Source of the DNA: an uncultured Muribaculaceae bacterium
Lineage (GTDB): Bacteria > Bacteroidota > Bacteroidia > Bacteroidales > Muribaculaceae
DNA: 31,683 bases
NCBI GenBank assembly: GCA_910587185.1
Contig: CAJULY010000026.1
Span: 1-31,683, forward strand
Reading direction: 5' to 3'
Below are positions 9,407-17,577 of this stretch, piece by piece; position 1 is the stretch's first letter, and every line of letters begins with the position of its first letter. The notes under the pieces were generated by a model. It saw only the letters and a program-made list of their open reading frames with translations. It had not been told where the DNA came from and ran no database searches. A program made the translations under genes and the position numbers.

Positions 9407-10126
9407 TTACTGTGCAGGAGTTGGTGTGAAATTAAACCACGACTTATCTCCCGTACTGAAGTCACACATTGTGTTACCCACTATATAGCCCTCGATACAA
9501 TATGGGTTGCCCACTATGAGATTGGGGAAGGAGACTGTATTATCTGAAATTCGAGTGTTTGCAACGGGATTTTCAAGGTGATTGTCTGCTGTGCCCTCAT
9601 ACAAGGCAATATTGTATCCTCCACAATTATCGACGGATATGGCATCCCATGTCAGAGTGGCAGTACATGTGGAAACTGTTGTTGTCTGACCATTCGAAAC
9701 TACTTCGCGGCTTCCGTAATTGGAATATGTAACTGTTAATCCATCCACTAAAGGAGCAGTCATGAATTCGCGATAGAATATTTCTGCGTCACTGAAGCCT
9801 TTGCCGGGGACAGCCTGAACCTTAATTACATAACGTGAGTTGGGCTCGAGATTTGTAAAAGTATATGTACATGTCCTGTTGTCGAAATTCTTAGCTTCAA
9901 CCACTGCTCCATCACGCGAATCCCTCAAAAGTGACACATCATAACCTCCACACTTATCATTTGGTACGATTGACCAGATGATGGTTACTGAGTTGCTCGT
10001 CACTCTCACGGAATTGACGGAAACGGGTCCCAAAGTACTCGAATCGTCATCGCTGCAAGCAACAAGCATTGATGACGTGGCAAAGAGAATCGCCGCAATC
10101 GCCATCAATTTTTTTAAATTGCTCAT
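9407..10126 (-). CDS. Lipoprotein with two tandem fibronectin type III-like domains
   Basis: A 239-aa lipoprotein (lipobox LVAC, C24, followed by SDDDSS) and the first gene of the SusC-SusD-GH29 operon. Two internal repeats match each other: residues about 35-130 and 135-235 each contain a tryptophan strand followed by a CGGY motif (KCGGYDVSLL, NCGGYNIALY). The first repeat also has the LEPNSRYVIKVQA loop typical of FnIII folds. The acidic residues after C24 suggest surface export. A SusE/F-like or surface glycan-binding role is inferred from context only. Its place upstream of SusC is unusual, since accessory surface lipoproteins normally follow SusD. No TAnnTTTG box is visible in the 250 bp upstream. 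Confidence 0.8.
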   Translation of the reverse strand: MSNLKKLMAIAAILFATSSMLVACSDDDSSTLGPVSVNSVRVTSNSVTIIWSIVPNDKCGGYDVSLLRDSRDGAVVEAKNFDNRTCTYTFTNLEPNSRYVIKVQAVPGKGFSDAEIFYREFMTAPLVDGLTVTYSNYGSREVVSNGQTTTVSTCTATLTWDAISVDNCGGYNIALYEGTADNHLENPVANTRISDNTVSFPNLIVGNPYCIEGYIVGNTMCDFSTGDKSWFNFTPTPAQ

Positions 10127-10218
10127 AACTAATCAGAATTTAATTTAGGTTAATAAATAATTTGGTTTGAAAGTTTTTGTTAGATGTTTCATTTTAAGTC
10201 TTGGACTGTATTTATGAA

Positions 10219-10235
10219 ATTTTAATTTAATAAAT
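10219..10235 (-). repeat. 17-bp inverted match to the second SusC leader (copy B)
   Basis: The minus strand here reads ATTTATTAAATTAAAAT, identical to plus-strand 12071-12087 just upstream of the second SusC. It lies 93-109 nt upstream of the FnIII lipoprotein start, so the same motif occupies both operon leaders in opposite orientation around the recombinase. AT-rich composition lowers its significance. Confidence 0.5.
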
Positions 10236-10247
10236 CCACAGACGGAA

Positions 10248-10276
10248 ACGCCCCCGAAGCATAGCTCCGGAGGCGT
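10248..10276 (-). terminator. Strong hairpin downstream of the recombinase
   Basis: On the minus strand a 13-nt arm (ACGCCTCCGGAGC) pairs fully with its partner through two G-U pairs around a TAT triloop, then TTTCC follows. The plus-strand version has A-C mismatches instead, so the hairpin belongs to minus-strand RNA. It lies about 110 nt past the recombinase stop and separates that transcript from the FnIII-SusC operon. Confidence 0.65.
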
Positions 10277-10314
10277 CGTGCTAACAGTCAAGCCTTAAAA
10301 ATTACATGCTCTTT

Positions 10315-10331
10315 ATTTAATAAATTTAAGG
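10315..10331 (-). repeat. 17-bp inverted match to the second SusC leader (copy A)
   Basis: The minus strand reads CCTTAAATTTATTAAAT, identical to plus-strand 12065-12081. Together with copy B it brackets the terminator hairpin at 10248-10276. It lies 54 bp downstream of the recombinase stop codon, so with 12065-12081 it defines an inverted pair around the recombinase gene. Confidence 0.5.
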
Positions 10332-10384
10332 TTAAAAGCTGACGGTGGCGGCTGTGGGACCGCTGCGGTTCTCGATTCGGTTAT

Positions 10385-11680
10385 TCAACGGAAGCCGGGA
10401 TTCAGCCGCCGGAATTCCTCCATCACCAGATTCTGCCGGTCGTCGGCGGTCAGATGGGTGTATATGCGTTTTATCATGGTGTCGTCGGCATGACCGGTCA
10501 GAAAACGGAGCTTGTCAGAGTGCCACCCCTCGCGCACGCGCGTAGTAATAAAGGTGTGGCGCGCGAAATGTGAGGAAATCACGTCGCTCAGCGGTGCGCG
10601 GAAACTCATGACCCGGCGCCCGAACTGCTCTTTCCATCTGACCTCGCGGTTAAGTCCCGCCTTGCGGGCAATCCGTTTCAACACCTTATTATATTGTGTA
10701 GGGAATCCCCTTCCCATATTCAGCCCCCTGCATCGCCCTTTGTGATAGTCGTCGATCATCCGGCGTATATCCTCGCTTATGAAGACAGTGGCCTCGATCC
10801 CCTCTTTTCTTGTGGTGATTGTCAGGCAGGGGGTATTGTCAGTGAAATCCGCCTCAAGTAAAGCCGACAGATCCGACATTCTGACGCCACATTCAGTCTG
10901 CATCAGAAAGAGGCGCCTATATACATCCTCTTTTTCCGGTAACTGCACCTCTTTAAGCGCCTGCAGCTCGTCGGCCATCAGGCAGACTTTTTTCGTGTCA
11001 TCGCGCCGTCGCTTGTCTCTGAGGGCTATGAACGAAACCTTGTTGGCCGGCGTCTCTTCAGCCGGAGCTATGCGGAGAGCCGCGTTTATAAGCCTTTTAA
11101 GCAGTCCGCAACACTCGTTGATCTGCTTGACGCCCGATCCGCGTTCCGTCAGATAATCGCAGAATCGGTCGAGAAGCCTTTGGTCGAACCTGTAGGGGGT
11201 GGCCGTCGTCAGATATTTGTCGATCTGTTTCAGACGCGACATGTTTGTGCGCAGGGTGCCTCCCGTTGTGGTGTCCGGAGGATAAAGAAAGCGGAAAGCT
11301 TCGTGCAGCAGCTCCCTATCCGAAACCTCCGCCGCCCCGGTCTGCATGAAATTTCTCAGGCGCTCCGGAAGCTTCGTCTCCGAGTCCGGGCTATTGAGCA
11401 GATGTCGCTTGAATTCCTCGAAACGCTGCATGAACTCCTCTATCCGGTTGTTGGCAAGCGAATTGTTGGTGCAGTCGAGCCGGGTGAGCGTGCTTCCCGA
11501 CGTGACGGCCCGCTGACTTTCCGGCTCCCAGTGGGTCGGATAGACTTTCATCCCGGTTGAAAACTTGTATTGGCGTCCGTGCAGACGGATTACCATATAG
11601 ATGATCGATGGTTTGTCAGAGCGAGGGGTCCGCAGGTTGAAAGAGCACTTGAGTTCCTTGACAAAAAGCTGTGTCGTCAT
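10385..11680 (-). CDS. Tyrosine recombinase (integrase/invertase type)
   Basis: Site-specific recombinase of 431 aa with the Bacteroidetes layout: N-terminal arm-binding domain (about 8-95), SAM-like core-binding domain (about 115-215) and C-terminal catalytic domain (about 230-425). All catalytic residues are visible: R267 (ECGVRMSDL), K292 (TTRKEG), H371 and R374 (HFARHTF), H397 (LTGHADD) and Y407 (IKRIYTH). It is therefore probably active. No other phage, conjugation or excisionase genes are nearby and no tRNA attachment site is visible, so a prophage or element integrase is less likely than a local DNA invertase. It sits between two outward-facing SusC operons, an arrangement known from phase-variable outer-membrane loci in Bacteroides. 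A weak -7-like TAACTTTC lies upstream, with a 14-bp dyad beyond it. Confidence 0.9.
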   Translation of the reverse strand: MTTQLFVKELKCSFNLRTPRSDKPSIIYMVIRLHGRQYKFSTGMKVYPTHWEPESQRAVTSGSTLTRLDCTNNSLANNRIEEFMQRFEEFKRHLLNSPDSETKLPERLRNFMQTGAAEVSDRELLHEAFRFLYPPDTTTGGTLRTNMSRLKQIDKYLTTATPYRFDQRLLDRFCDYLTERGSGVKQINECCGLLKRLINAALRIAPAEETPANKVSFIALRDKRRRDDTKKVCLMADELQALKEVQLPEKEDVYRRLFLMQTECGVRMSDLSALLEADFTDNTPCLTITTRKEGIEATVFISEDIRRMIDDYHKGRCRGLNMGRGFPTQYNKVLKRIARKAGLNREVRWKEQFGRRVMSFRAPLSDVISSHFARHTFITTRVREGWHSDKLRFLTGHADDTMIKRIYTHLTADDRQNLVMEEFRRLNPGFR

Positions 11681-11746
11681 ATCGTGATTACGGTTATTTG
11701 GATTTGTTATTGAAGGTTCTATTGGGAAAGTTAACTAAAAATTATT

Positions 11747-11760
11747 TTTGAGACCTCAAA
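11747..11760. promoter_or_regulatory. Dyad TTTGAGACCTCAAA upstream of the recombinase
   Basis: Two perfect 6-bp arms around AC, 67-80 bp upstream of the recombinase start. This is the size and symmetry of a small repressor operator, but the binder is unknown and a chance dyad in AT-rich DNA is possible. Confidence 0.3.
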
Positions 11761-11991
11761 TTAGGGCCAAATGTTACAATTGTATCCCATTTTCTTGATT
11801 GACACTATTAAATGTCTGAAAGGTATCTGTTTGTCATGAATTTTACTCCCGAGCCGAGCGAAATGCCATTAAAAACCATTTTATTGAAGACAGATGCTTT
11901 TTATCCTTCTGTTATCCCAACTACTAAATTGACAGAGGTTTAGGTTTAACCACGGTTGTCATTGAATTTTTATGGAAAAATATTAAAAAAG

Positions 11992-12023
11992 TTTGCCTAA
12001 ATGACAAATTAACCATATCTTTG
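11992..12023 (+). promoter_or_regulatory. Promoter of the second SusC-SusD operon
   Basis: TTTG at 11992-11995 and TATCTTTG at 12016-12023, separated by 20 bp, match the Bacteroidetes -33/-7 consensus. Transcription should start near 12028-12030, giving a leader of about 67 nt. This argues against the upstream in-frame ATG at 12036 and for the ATG at 12096. The 415-bp gap 11681-12095 otherwise holds only the dyad at 11747-11760, the leader hairpin and the repeat. Confidence 0.75.
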
Positions 12024-12034
12024 TGAACGAAAGT

Positions 12035-12058
12035 TATGATTAGACCTAACCAATCATA
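12035..12058 (+). promoter_or_regulatory. Small hairpin in the SusC leader RNA
   Basis: TATGATT and AATCATA form a perfect 7-bp stem with a 10-nt loop just after the predicted transcription start. It could protect the 5' end or be a regulatory site; there is no further support. Confidence 0.3.
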
Positions 12059-12064
12059 TCTGAG

Positions 12065-12087
12065 CCTTAAATTTATTAAATTAAAAT
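12065..12087 (+). repeat. Leader motif repeated in inverted orientation upstream of the first SusC operon
   Basis: Contains two overlapping 17-mers: CCTTAAATTTATTAAAT (12065-12081, matching the minus strand at 10315-10331) and ATTTATTAAATTAAAAT (12071-12087, matching the minus strand at 10219-10235). It ends 8 bp before the SusC start codon. It may be a recombination site or a shared leader element. Confidence 0.55.
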
Positions 12088-12095
12088 CAATTTTT

Positions 12096-15000
12096 ATGAA
12101 GCTAAGAATCAAGCAACCTTTCTGTTGGTCGGTGCTGGTTTGTGGCGGAGCGCTTTTGGCAGCCCCGTTGCAGGCGCATGCAACCGAAGGGACTGTTCCG
12201 ATGGAAACACAGTCGCAACAGGCAGCAGGTACCTGCACAGGTACTGTAGTTGACGAAACCGGTGAACCGCTGCTCGGTGCCACCGTCAAGGTGGAAGGCG
12301 CCAAGATCGCCACTTCGACAAACATTGACGGAGAATTCTCACTCTCCAATGTGAAGCCCGGCTCGAAAATCACCGTATCGTTTATCGGCTATAGCCCGGT
12401 TACGGTAGTGTGGAACGGCCAGCCGCTCTCAATCAAACTGGCTGACAGCGCCAACACACTCGACGAAGTCGTGGTGATGGGTTACGGCGTCGAGCAGAAA
12501 CGCGCCAAAGTGACCAACTCAGTGGCCAAGGTAAGCGAAAAAACTCTTACGGTCGGAACCAACGCCAACCCCGCCCAGGCTCTCGCCGGTGCGGTTTCAG
12601 GTGTGAAGGTCAACGTGACCTCCGGTGATCCCTCCGCAACTCCTTCGATCACCGTCCGCGGTGGTACGAACTGGGACGGCAATAACAACAACCCGCTCGT
12701 TGTTGTCGATGGCCAGATCCGCGGTTCACTCAGCGACATCAACCCCAACGACATCGAGTCGATGGAAGTCCTCAAGGACGCCGGCGCGACGGCCCTCTAC
12801 GGTGCCCGTGCAGCCAACGGTGTGATCCTTGTCACCACAAAGAAAGGTAAAGCCGGAACCGGTAAGATCAACCTAAACGTCAAATACGGTATCTCCCACT
12901 ACTATTCAGGTTACGAGATGCTCAACGCTCAGGATTACATCTACTGGACCCGTACAGGTACCTACAACACAACTTATCCTTACGAGAAGGGTAACTGGCT
13001 CAACAACTTCTATCAGAACCTTAACAACGGTTCACAGGCCTATTCTACCGGCGGTACAACCATTACCGACCGCAGCCCCTGGAATATCCTGACCCTGACC
13101 GACGACAACAGATATCTTCTCGATTACGGTTGGCAGACAATGCAGGATCCTCTCGCAGGCCGTCCAATGGACAACAAGGGAAATGTATTCCCCGAAACCA
13201 CCATCCTCTTCAAGGATACCGATCCTCTGGGATATAACCTCAAGGACCCCACAGCCACCCAGGACTACAACCTGAGCTTCTCCGGAGCAAACGACCGCGC
13301 AAACTACTATGCTTCGCTCGGTTACTACAAGGCTGACGGTGCATTCCCCTCGACTTTCTACAAACGTTACAACTTCGCGTTCACCGGCGGCTACAAGATC
13401 TCCGACTGGCTGCAGGCTAACTCGGTGTTCAACTACATCCGTTCAAACTGGAACAACGAATCAAACGGACGTGCCAACGGTTACAACTTCGGTCGTCTGG
13501 CTTCAATGCCTCCCACAATCCGTTTCCAGAACGAGGACGGCGAACAGCTCTATCATCAGAACCTCGGCGGCGCTTCGACCAACCTCCTGTTCCAGCCCGA
13601 GCAGTATCTGCGTGACAACCAGGCCGACAAGTTCCAGATGACCCAGAGCCTCACCGCAACAATCATGCCGGGCCTCACTCTGAAAGGAACAATGAGCTGG
13701 TACTACAACGAGCAGCTCAGCCGCTCTTTCACCAAGGACCTCTGGACCAACGCCAACGGCGCCATGAACCGCAGCCGCAACACTTCCGAAAGCTTCCTGC
13801 GCTACTTCGACCAGACCTACAACATCGTGGCCAACTTCAACCGCACCTTCGCCGAGAAGCACACGGTCAACGCCATGCTCGGTATGGAGTACTACAAACG
13901 TAACTACAAGGCGTTCAGTGCTTCCGGTAACGGCGCTCCGACCGATGACTTCGAGAAACTCGACTACGCGTTCACCGGTTCACAGTCGCCCTACAAGGCT
14001 TCCAGCCTCGGCATCAGCTCATCTCAGGTAGAGGAAGCTATCCTCTCTTACTTCGGCCGCGTGGAATATGACTATATGGACAAATATCTCGTGGCAGCCA
14101 CTTTCCGTCAGGACGGTTACTCACGTCTGCAGGACAACCGCTGGGGCTTCTTCCCCGGTGTATCGGCCGGATGGGTATTCTCCAAGGAAGACTTCTTCCA
14201 GAAATCAGCTCTCGCTGACTTCATCAACTACGCTAAACTCCGCGGATCGTTCGGTCTCAACGGCGTTGTCAACGGCGGCGTTATCGGCTACTACACTCTG
14301 CTCGGTTCTTATTCGGCCTACGATTACGCAGGCAACACGGGCTTCCGCATCAGCGGTCTTCCCAACCTCGGCCTGAAATGGGAGCGCACCCGCACAGGTG
14401 AAGTCGGCCTCGACCTCGGCTTCCTCAACAACCGCGTGAACCTCGGCGTCACCTACTACAACCGTCTGACCATGGACAAGTACGCCAGCAAGGCGCTTCC
14501 TCCGACAACCGGTTTCTCGAGCGTGACAACCAACAACGGTTCGTTCCGCAACCAGGGTGTCGAAATCGACATTACCGGCACCATCCTCCGCACACGCGAC
14601 TTCTCCTGGACCGCAGGCCTCAACCTGACCTACAACAAGAACGTCGTCGTGGATCTGCCTGACAACGCCAACGTCAACAACCGTCAGGGCGGTTATGAGG
14701 TCTATACCGGCGGCCCGCAGTATCAGAACGAGGCTGGCGAATGGGTATGGCCAACTTACTTTATCGGCGGTCTGCAGGAAGGTCAGGAACCGCGCCACAT
14801 CATCGGTTACAAGAATACCGGCATCCTTCAGAATGAGGATCAGATCAAGGCTCTCGGTGACTACATCGACGTTTCCCGCTCGGCTCTCGCAGCTGTGGCC
14901 ATCTATGCCAACGACGAAGGTCTCGAACGTCTCCGCCGCGAATATCCTTCTCTCGCCGGCTCCGCAGTCAAGCTCCGTCCCGGTGACGTTGCTTGGATGG

Positions 15001-15560
15001 ACCGCAACGGTGACAACAAGATCGACGAATATGACCAGTATGACCTCGGCAACCTGACTCCCCACTGGACCGGCGGTTTCAACACCACCTTCACCTGGAA
15101 GGGTCTCTCGCTCTACGCTCGCTTCGACATGGGCTTCGACTTCAAGGTTTATGACTCCTCGTTCACTTGGTGGATGGGTGCAGGTCAGGGTACCTACAAC
15201 GGTCCGAAGCAGATCAAGGACACCTGGACTCCCGAAAACCCCGGAGCCAAATATCCGCGCTATGTCATCGCATCCAACATGGGTACGAACGCATATTTCC
15301 GCACCAGCGACATCCTCGCCGAAAGCGGCGCATATCTGGCTTGCCGCGAGCTCTCTCTGAGCTACACGCTGCCCGACGCTCTCTGCAAGAAGTTCCGCAG
15401 CCAGGGCCTCACCGTTTCAATCACAGGCCAGAACCTCGGTTACATAAAGAAATGTACGCTGCCGCTGCCCGACAACACCCAGAACCTCGGCTTCTCCGAC
15501 AGCCAGGGTACCTACAACCTGCCGCGCACCGTCATCTTCGGCCTCAACCTCTCATTCTAA
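12096..15560 (+). CDS. SusC/RagA-family TonB-dependent glycan transporter (locus 2)
   Basis: Outer-membrane transporter of 1154 aa from the ATG at 12096; an in-frame ATG at 12036 would add 20 non-signal residues and is disfavoured by the promoter position. The order is: signal peptide (MKLRIKQPFCW, cleavage near AHA), carboxypeptidase-regulatory-like domain (GTVVDETGEPLLGATV), TonB-box region LDEVVVMGYG, plug domain ending GARAANGVILVTTK, and a barrel ending IFGLNLSF. There is no STN domain. It is closely paralogous to the SusC at 5972-9379, most strongly in the plug and in barrel segments such as RWGFFPGVSAGWVFSKE. It is more GC-rich, with codon use like that of highly expressed genes (AAC, TAC and GGT favoured). 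SusD follows by 21 bp. Confidence 0.95.
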   Translation: MKLRIKQPFCWSVLVCGGALLAAPLQAHATEGTVPMETQSQQAAGTCTGTVVDETGEPLLGATVKVEGAKIATSTNIDGEFSLSNVKPGSKITVSFIGYSPVTVVWNGQPLSIKLADSANTLDEVVVMGYGVEQKRAKVTNSVAKVSEKTLTVGTNANPAQALAGAVSGVKVNVTSGDPSATPSITVRGGTNWDGNNNNPLVVVDGQIRGSLSDINPNDIESMEVLKDAGATALYGARAANGVILVTTKKGKAGTGKINLNVKYGISHYYSGYEMLNAQDYIYWTRTGTYNTTYPYEKGNWLNNFYQNLNNGSQAYSTGGTTITDRSPWNILTLTDDNRYLLDYGWQTMQDPLAGRPMDNKGNVFPETTILFKDTDPLGYNLKDPTATQDYNLSFSGANDRANYYASLGYYKADGAFPSTFYKRYNFAFTGGYKISDWLQANSVFNYIRSNWNNESNGRANGYNFGRLASMPPTIRFQNEDGEQLYHQNLGGASTNLLFQPEQYLRDNQADKFQMTQSLTATIMPGLTLKGTMSWYYNEQLSRSFTKDLWTNANGAMNRSRNTSESFLRYFDQTYNIVANFNRTFAEKHTVNAMLGMEYYKRNYKAFSASGNGAPTDDFEKLDYAFTGSQSPYKASSLGISSSQVEEAILSYFGRVEYDYMDKYLVAATFRQDGYSRLQDNRWGFFPGVSAGWVFSKEDFFQKSALADFINYAKLRGSFGLNGVVNGGVIGYYTLLGSYSAYDYAGNTGFRISGLPNLGLKWERTRTGEVGLDLGFLNNRVNLGVTYYNRLTMDKYASKALPPTTGFSSVTTNNGSFRNQGVEIDITGTILRTRDFSWTAGLNLTYNKNVVVDLPDNANVNNRQGGYEVYTGGPQYQNEAGEWVWPTYFIGGLQEGQEPRHIIGYKNTGILQNEDQIKALGDYIDVSRSALAAVAIYANDEGLERLRREYPSLAGSAVKLRPGDVAWMDRNGDNKIDEYDQYDLGNLTPHWTGGFNTTFTWKGLSLYARFDMGFDFKVYDSSFTWWMGAGQGTYNGPKQIKDTWTPENPGAKYPRYVIASNMGTNAYFRTSDILAESGAYLACRELSLSYTLPDALCKKFRSQGLTVSITGQNLGYIKKCTLPLPDNTQNLGFSDSQGTYNLPRTVIFGLNLSF

Positions 15561-15581
15561 TCATTTCAACTGAAAATTCTT

Positions 15582-17429
15582 ATGAAAAATAAATTTTTAT
15601 CGATCATAACATCAGCCGCCGTTGCGGGAAGCGCCCTCGTGGCAACTTCCTGTGCCGATGACCTCGATCTCTCCAACCCCGACGGTTATGATGCCGGTAA
15701 CTTCTGGCGCACGGAAGCAAACTTTACCGGAAACCTGGTCGCCCTCATGAACCAGTGGCGCGGCTTTGACAATAACACTCTGTTCTATACCGGAGAGTTC
15801 CGCACCGACTATTACTGGCCCCACAGCGGAACAGACGGATCAGGTCTGCGTAACACTCAGTGGCCTCTGAACGCAATTGACTATACCACTCCGGGTCTCA
15901 CAAACTTCGGCGGATATTACGGCATGATCTCCAACTGCAACACCTTCCTCTACTACGACGAGGAACGCGGTGACGTAATGTCGGAGCAGTGCCGTGAATA
16001 TCTCCGCGGTATGATCTACGGTATGCGTGCCTACTGCTACTTCCAGATCCACAAGCTCTATGGCTCGGGACCGCTCCGCATCAAACCCGACGTGCTTCTC
16101 GGAAACTACGACGAGGTAGCTCTTCAGATGCCCCGCGCTACTGCCGAAGAGACTCTCGCCCAGATCAAGAGCGACATCGACGCTTCCCTCGCTCATTTCA
16201 ACGCCGCCGGCAACTACAGCAACTCGCTTTACTCCGGTAACCGCGGCCACAACTTCTGGACAAAAGCCGCAACCGAAATGCTCGCCGGTGAGGTCTATCT
16301 CTGGAGCGGCAAGGTTTCGACTCTCGACCATCAGGCCGATCCCGCCGACGTGGCAAAAGCCAAGACCTACTTCACCAACGTGCTCAACAACTACGGCTTC
16401 AGCCTGATGCCTACATTCGACGACGCTATCAACGGAAGCAAGTCGGCCAACACCGAAGTCATCTTTGCCACTTACTACAGCGAGACCGAGGCTACCACCA
16501 ACTGGTTCAACTACATAATGTATGACCCCACAACCGGTGGCTCGCCCAACAACTTCTGGAGCTGCGTGGAGAAGGACGGCACAACATGGTCAACAACCGC
16601 AAACCGTCTTACCTACTGGTATGATCCCGTCAACAATACCAAAGAGCGCAACACGTTCTATAACGAACGTATGACCGGCCAGCAGCATCAGGCCGTGCGC
16701 AACGCCTACTGGTATCGCTTCGATCAGGAAGACTCGCGCATCAAGCAGTTCATGCCCATCTACCTCATCAAACCTGAGGAAAAAGAAGCTGACTTGCAGT
16801 ATATCCCCAACTTCGATTTCAATGACCACATCCTCGCAGGATGCTACGTCTGGAAATATCACGGATCAATGGGTACCGGCGGCCGCATGATCGGTACGAA
16901 CGAAATGCCCTACTACCGTCTCGCTCAGGTTTATCTGAATCTCGCCGAGATCGCCAACTACGAAGGCAACAACAGCGACGTCGTACGTTACATCAACGCC
17001 ATCCGCGAGCGTGCTTACGGCAGCAACTGGGATGTCACCAAATATGGTTACACCGCCGGCGATTTCAAGGCCAACGAGATTGCCATCCTTCAGGAATCGG
17101 CCAAAGAATTCTTCCAGGAAGGCAAGCGCTGGTGGGATCTCCGCCGTATGACTGCCGTCAAGGGCGGACAGGACAGCGACCACCTCATCTTCCGTCCGGA
17201 AGGCTGCATCGGCTACGGTCTGACTGTAGGTCCCAACATGTATGAGGTTACCGCCAACTACGACCAGCTCGGAACCTTCACCATCTCTACAAACACTCCG
17301 GTGCTCGACTATGCAACGCAGAAGCACCTTGTGCTCTACCCGCTTGACCGCACCCTTCTTGACGGTGACAAACTTCTTCGTCAGAACCCCGGTTACGAGG
17401 CTCCCAAAGGCCAGGCATGGGGTGAATGA
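15582..17429 (+). CDS. SusD/RagB-family surface glycan-binding lipoprotein (locus 2)
   Basis: Partner of the preceding SusC: 615 aa with lipobox ATSC (C24) followed by ADDLDL. Family features are RAYCYFQIHKLYGSGPLRI (about 148-166), WTKAATEMLAGEVYLWSG (about 225-243), and the C-terminal EFFQEGKRWWDLRRM motif (about 508-522). The same three blocks occur in the SusD at 4148-5950, supporting duplication of a SusCD pair. No surface lipoprotein or glycoside hydrolase follows on this strand. The only nearby enzyme is the convergent sulfatase, so the operon appears to contain SusCD alone. The last sense codon and stop lie in a 9-bp repeat run. Confidence 0.93.
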   Translation: MKNKFLSIITSAAVAGSALVATSCADDLDLSNPDGYDAGNFWRTEANFTGNLVALMNQWRGFDNNTLFYTGEFRTDYYWPHSGTDGSGLRNTQWPLNAIDYTTPGLTNFGGYYGMISNCNTFLYYDEERGDVMSEQCREYLRGMIYGMRAYCYFQIHKLYGSGPLRIKPDVLLGNYDEVALQMPRATAEETLAQIKSDIDASLAHFNAAGNYSNSLYSGNRGHNFWTKAATEMLAGEVYLWSGKVSTLDHQADPADVAKAKTYFTNVLNNYGFSLMPTFDDAINGSKSANTEVIFATYYSETEATTNWFNYIMYDPTTGGSPNNFWSCVEKDGTTWSTTANRLTYWYDPVNNTKERNTFYNERMTGQQHQAVRNAYWYRFDQEDSRIKQFMPIYLIKPEEKEADLQYIPNFDFNDHILAGCYVWKYHGSMGTGGRMIGTNEMPYYRLAQVYLNLAEIANYEGNNSDVVRYINAIRERAYGSNWDVTKYGYTAGDFKANEIAILQESAKEFFQEGKRWWDLRRMTAVKGGQDSDHLIFRPEGCIGYGLTVGPNMYEVTANYDQLGTFTISTNTPVLDYATQKHLVLYPLDRTLLDGDKLLRQNPGYEAPKGQAWGE

Positions 17430-17459
17430 AACGAATCCAAAGAATGGAGCGAATCCTTT
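17424..17459. repeat. Four degenerate 9-bp tandem repeats spanning the susD stop
   Basis: Units GAATGAAAC, GAATCCAAA, GAATGGAGC and GAATCCTTT share the GAAT start at exact 9-bp spacing. The first unit contains the final GAA codon and TGA stop of SusD. The unit differs from the arrays at 2069-2104 and 17542-17577, but period and position relative to a gene end are the same. Confidence 0.65.
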
Positions 17460-17499
17460 AATAAATAGGAGATTGGCATAAATTCAATTAATTATGAGC

Positions 17500-17537
17500 G
17501 ATCCCGGCGTCAGTGAATGATACCGGGATCTTTTTTT
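17500..17537 (+). terminator. Intrinsic terminator of the second SusCD operon
   Basis: Perfect 8-bp stem (GATCCCGG / CCGGGATC) with a 15-nt loop followed directly by seven T residues: a textbook Rho-independent terminator about 70 bp after the SusD stop. Confidence 0.92.
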
Positions 17538-17541
17538 ATTT

Positions 17542-17577
17542 TAGCTAAGTTAGCTAATGTAGCTGACTTAGCTAATT
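17542..17577. repeat. Four degenerate 9-bp tandem repeats (TAGCTAANT) spanning the sulfatase stop
   Basis: Units TAGCTAAGT, TAGCTAATG, TAGCTGACT and TAGCTAATT follow the terminator T-run directly. The sulfatase stop codon (TAG on the minus strand, 17572-17574) lies in the fourth unit. Four near-identical units make chance unlikely. Confidence 0.8.

Noticed and set aside
10385..11680. Prophage or integrative element integrase
   Set aside because: No phage, conjugation, excisionase or cargo genes nearby, and no tRNA or attachment-site duplication; flanking genes are two SusC operons.
12036..12095. N-terminal extension of the second SusC from an upstream ATG
   Set aside because: The ATG lies only a few bases after the predicted transcription start, within a leader hairpin, and the added residues would bury the signal peptide.
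8880..12620. The two SusC plug-coding regions as a long inverted repeat able to recombine homologously
   Set aside because: Protein identity is high, but the DNA differs at frequent third positions, with only short exact blocks, so efficient homologous inversion is unlikely. The short leader matches are better candidates.
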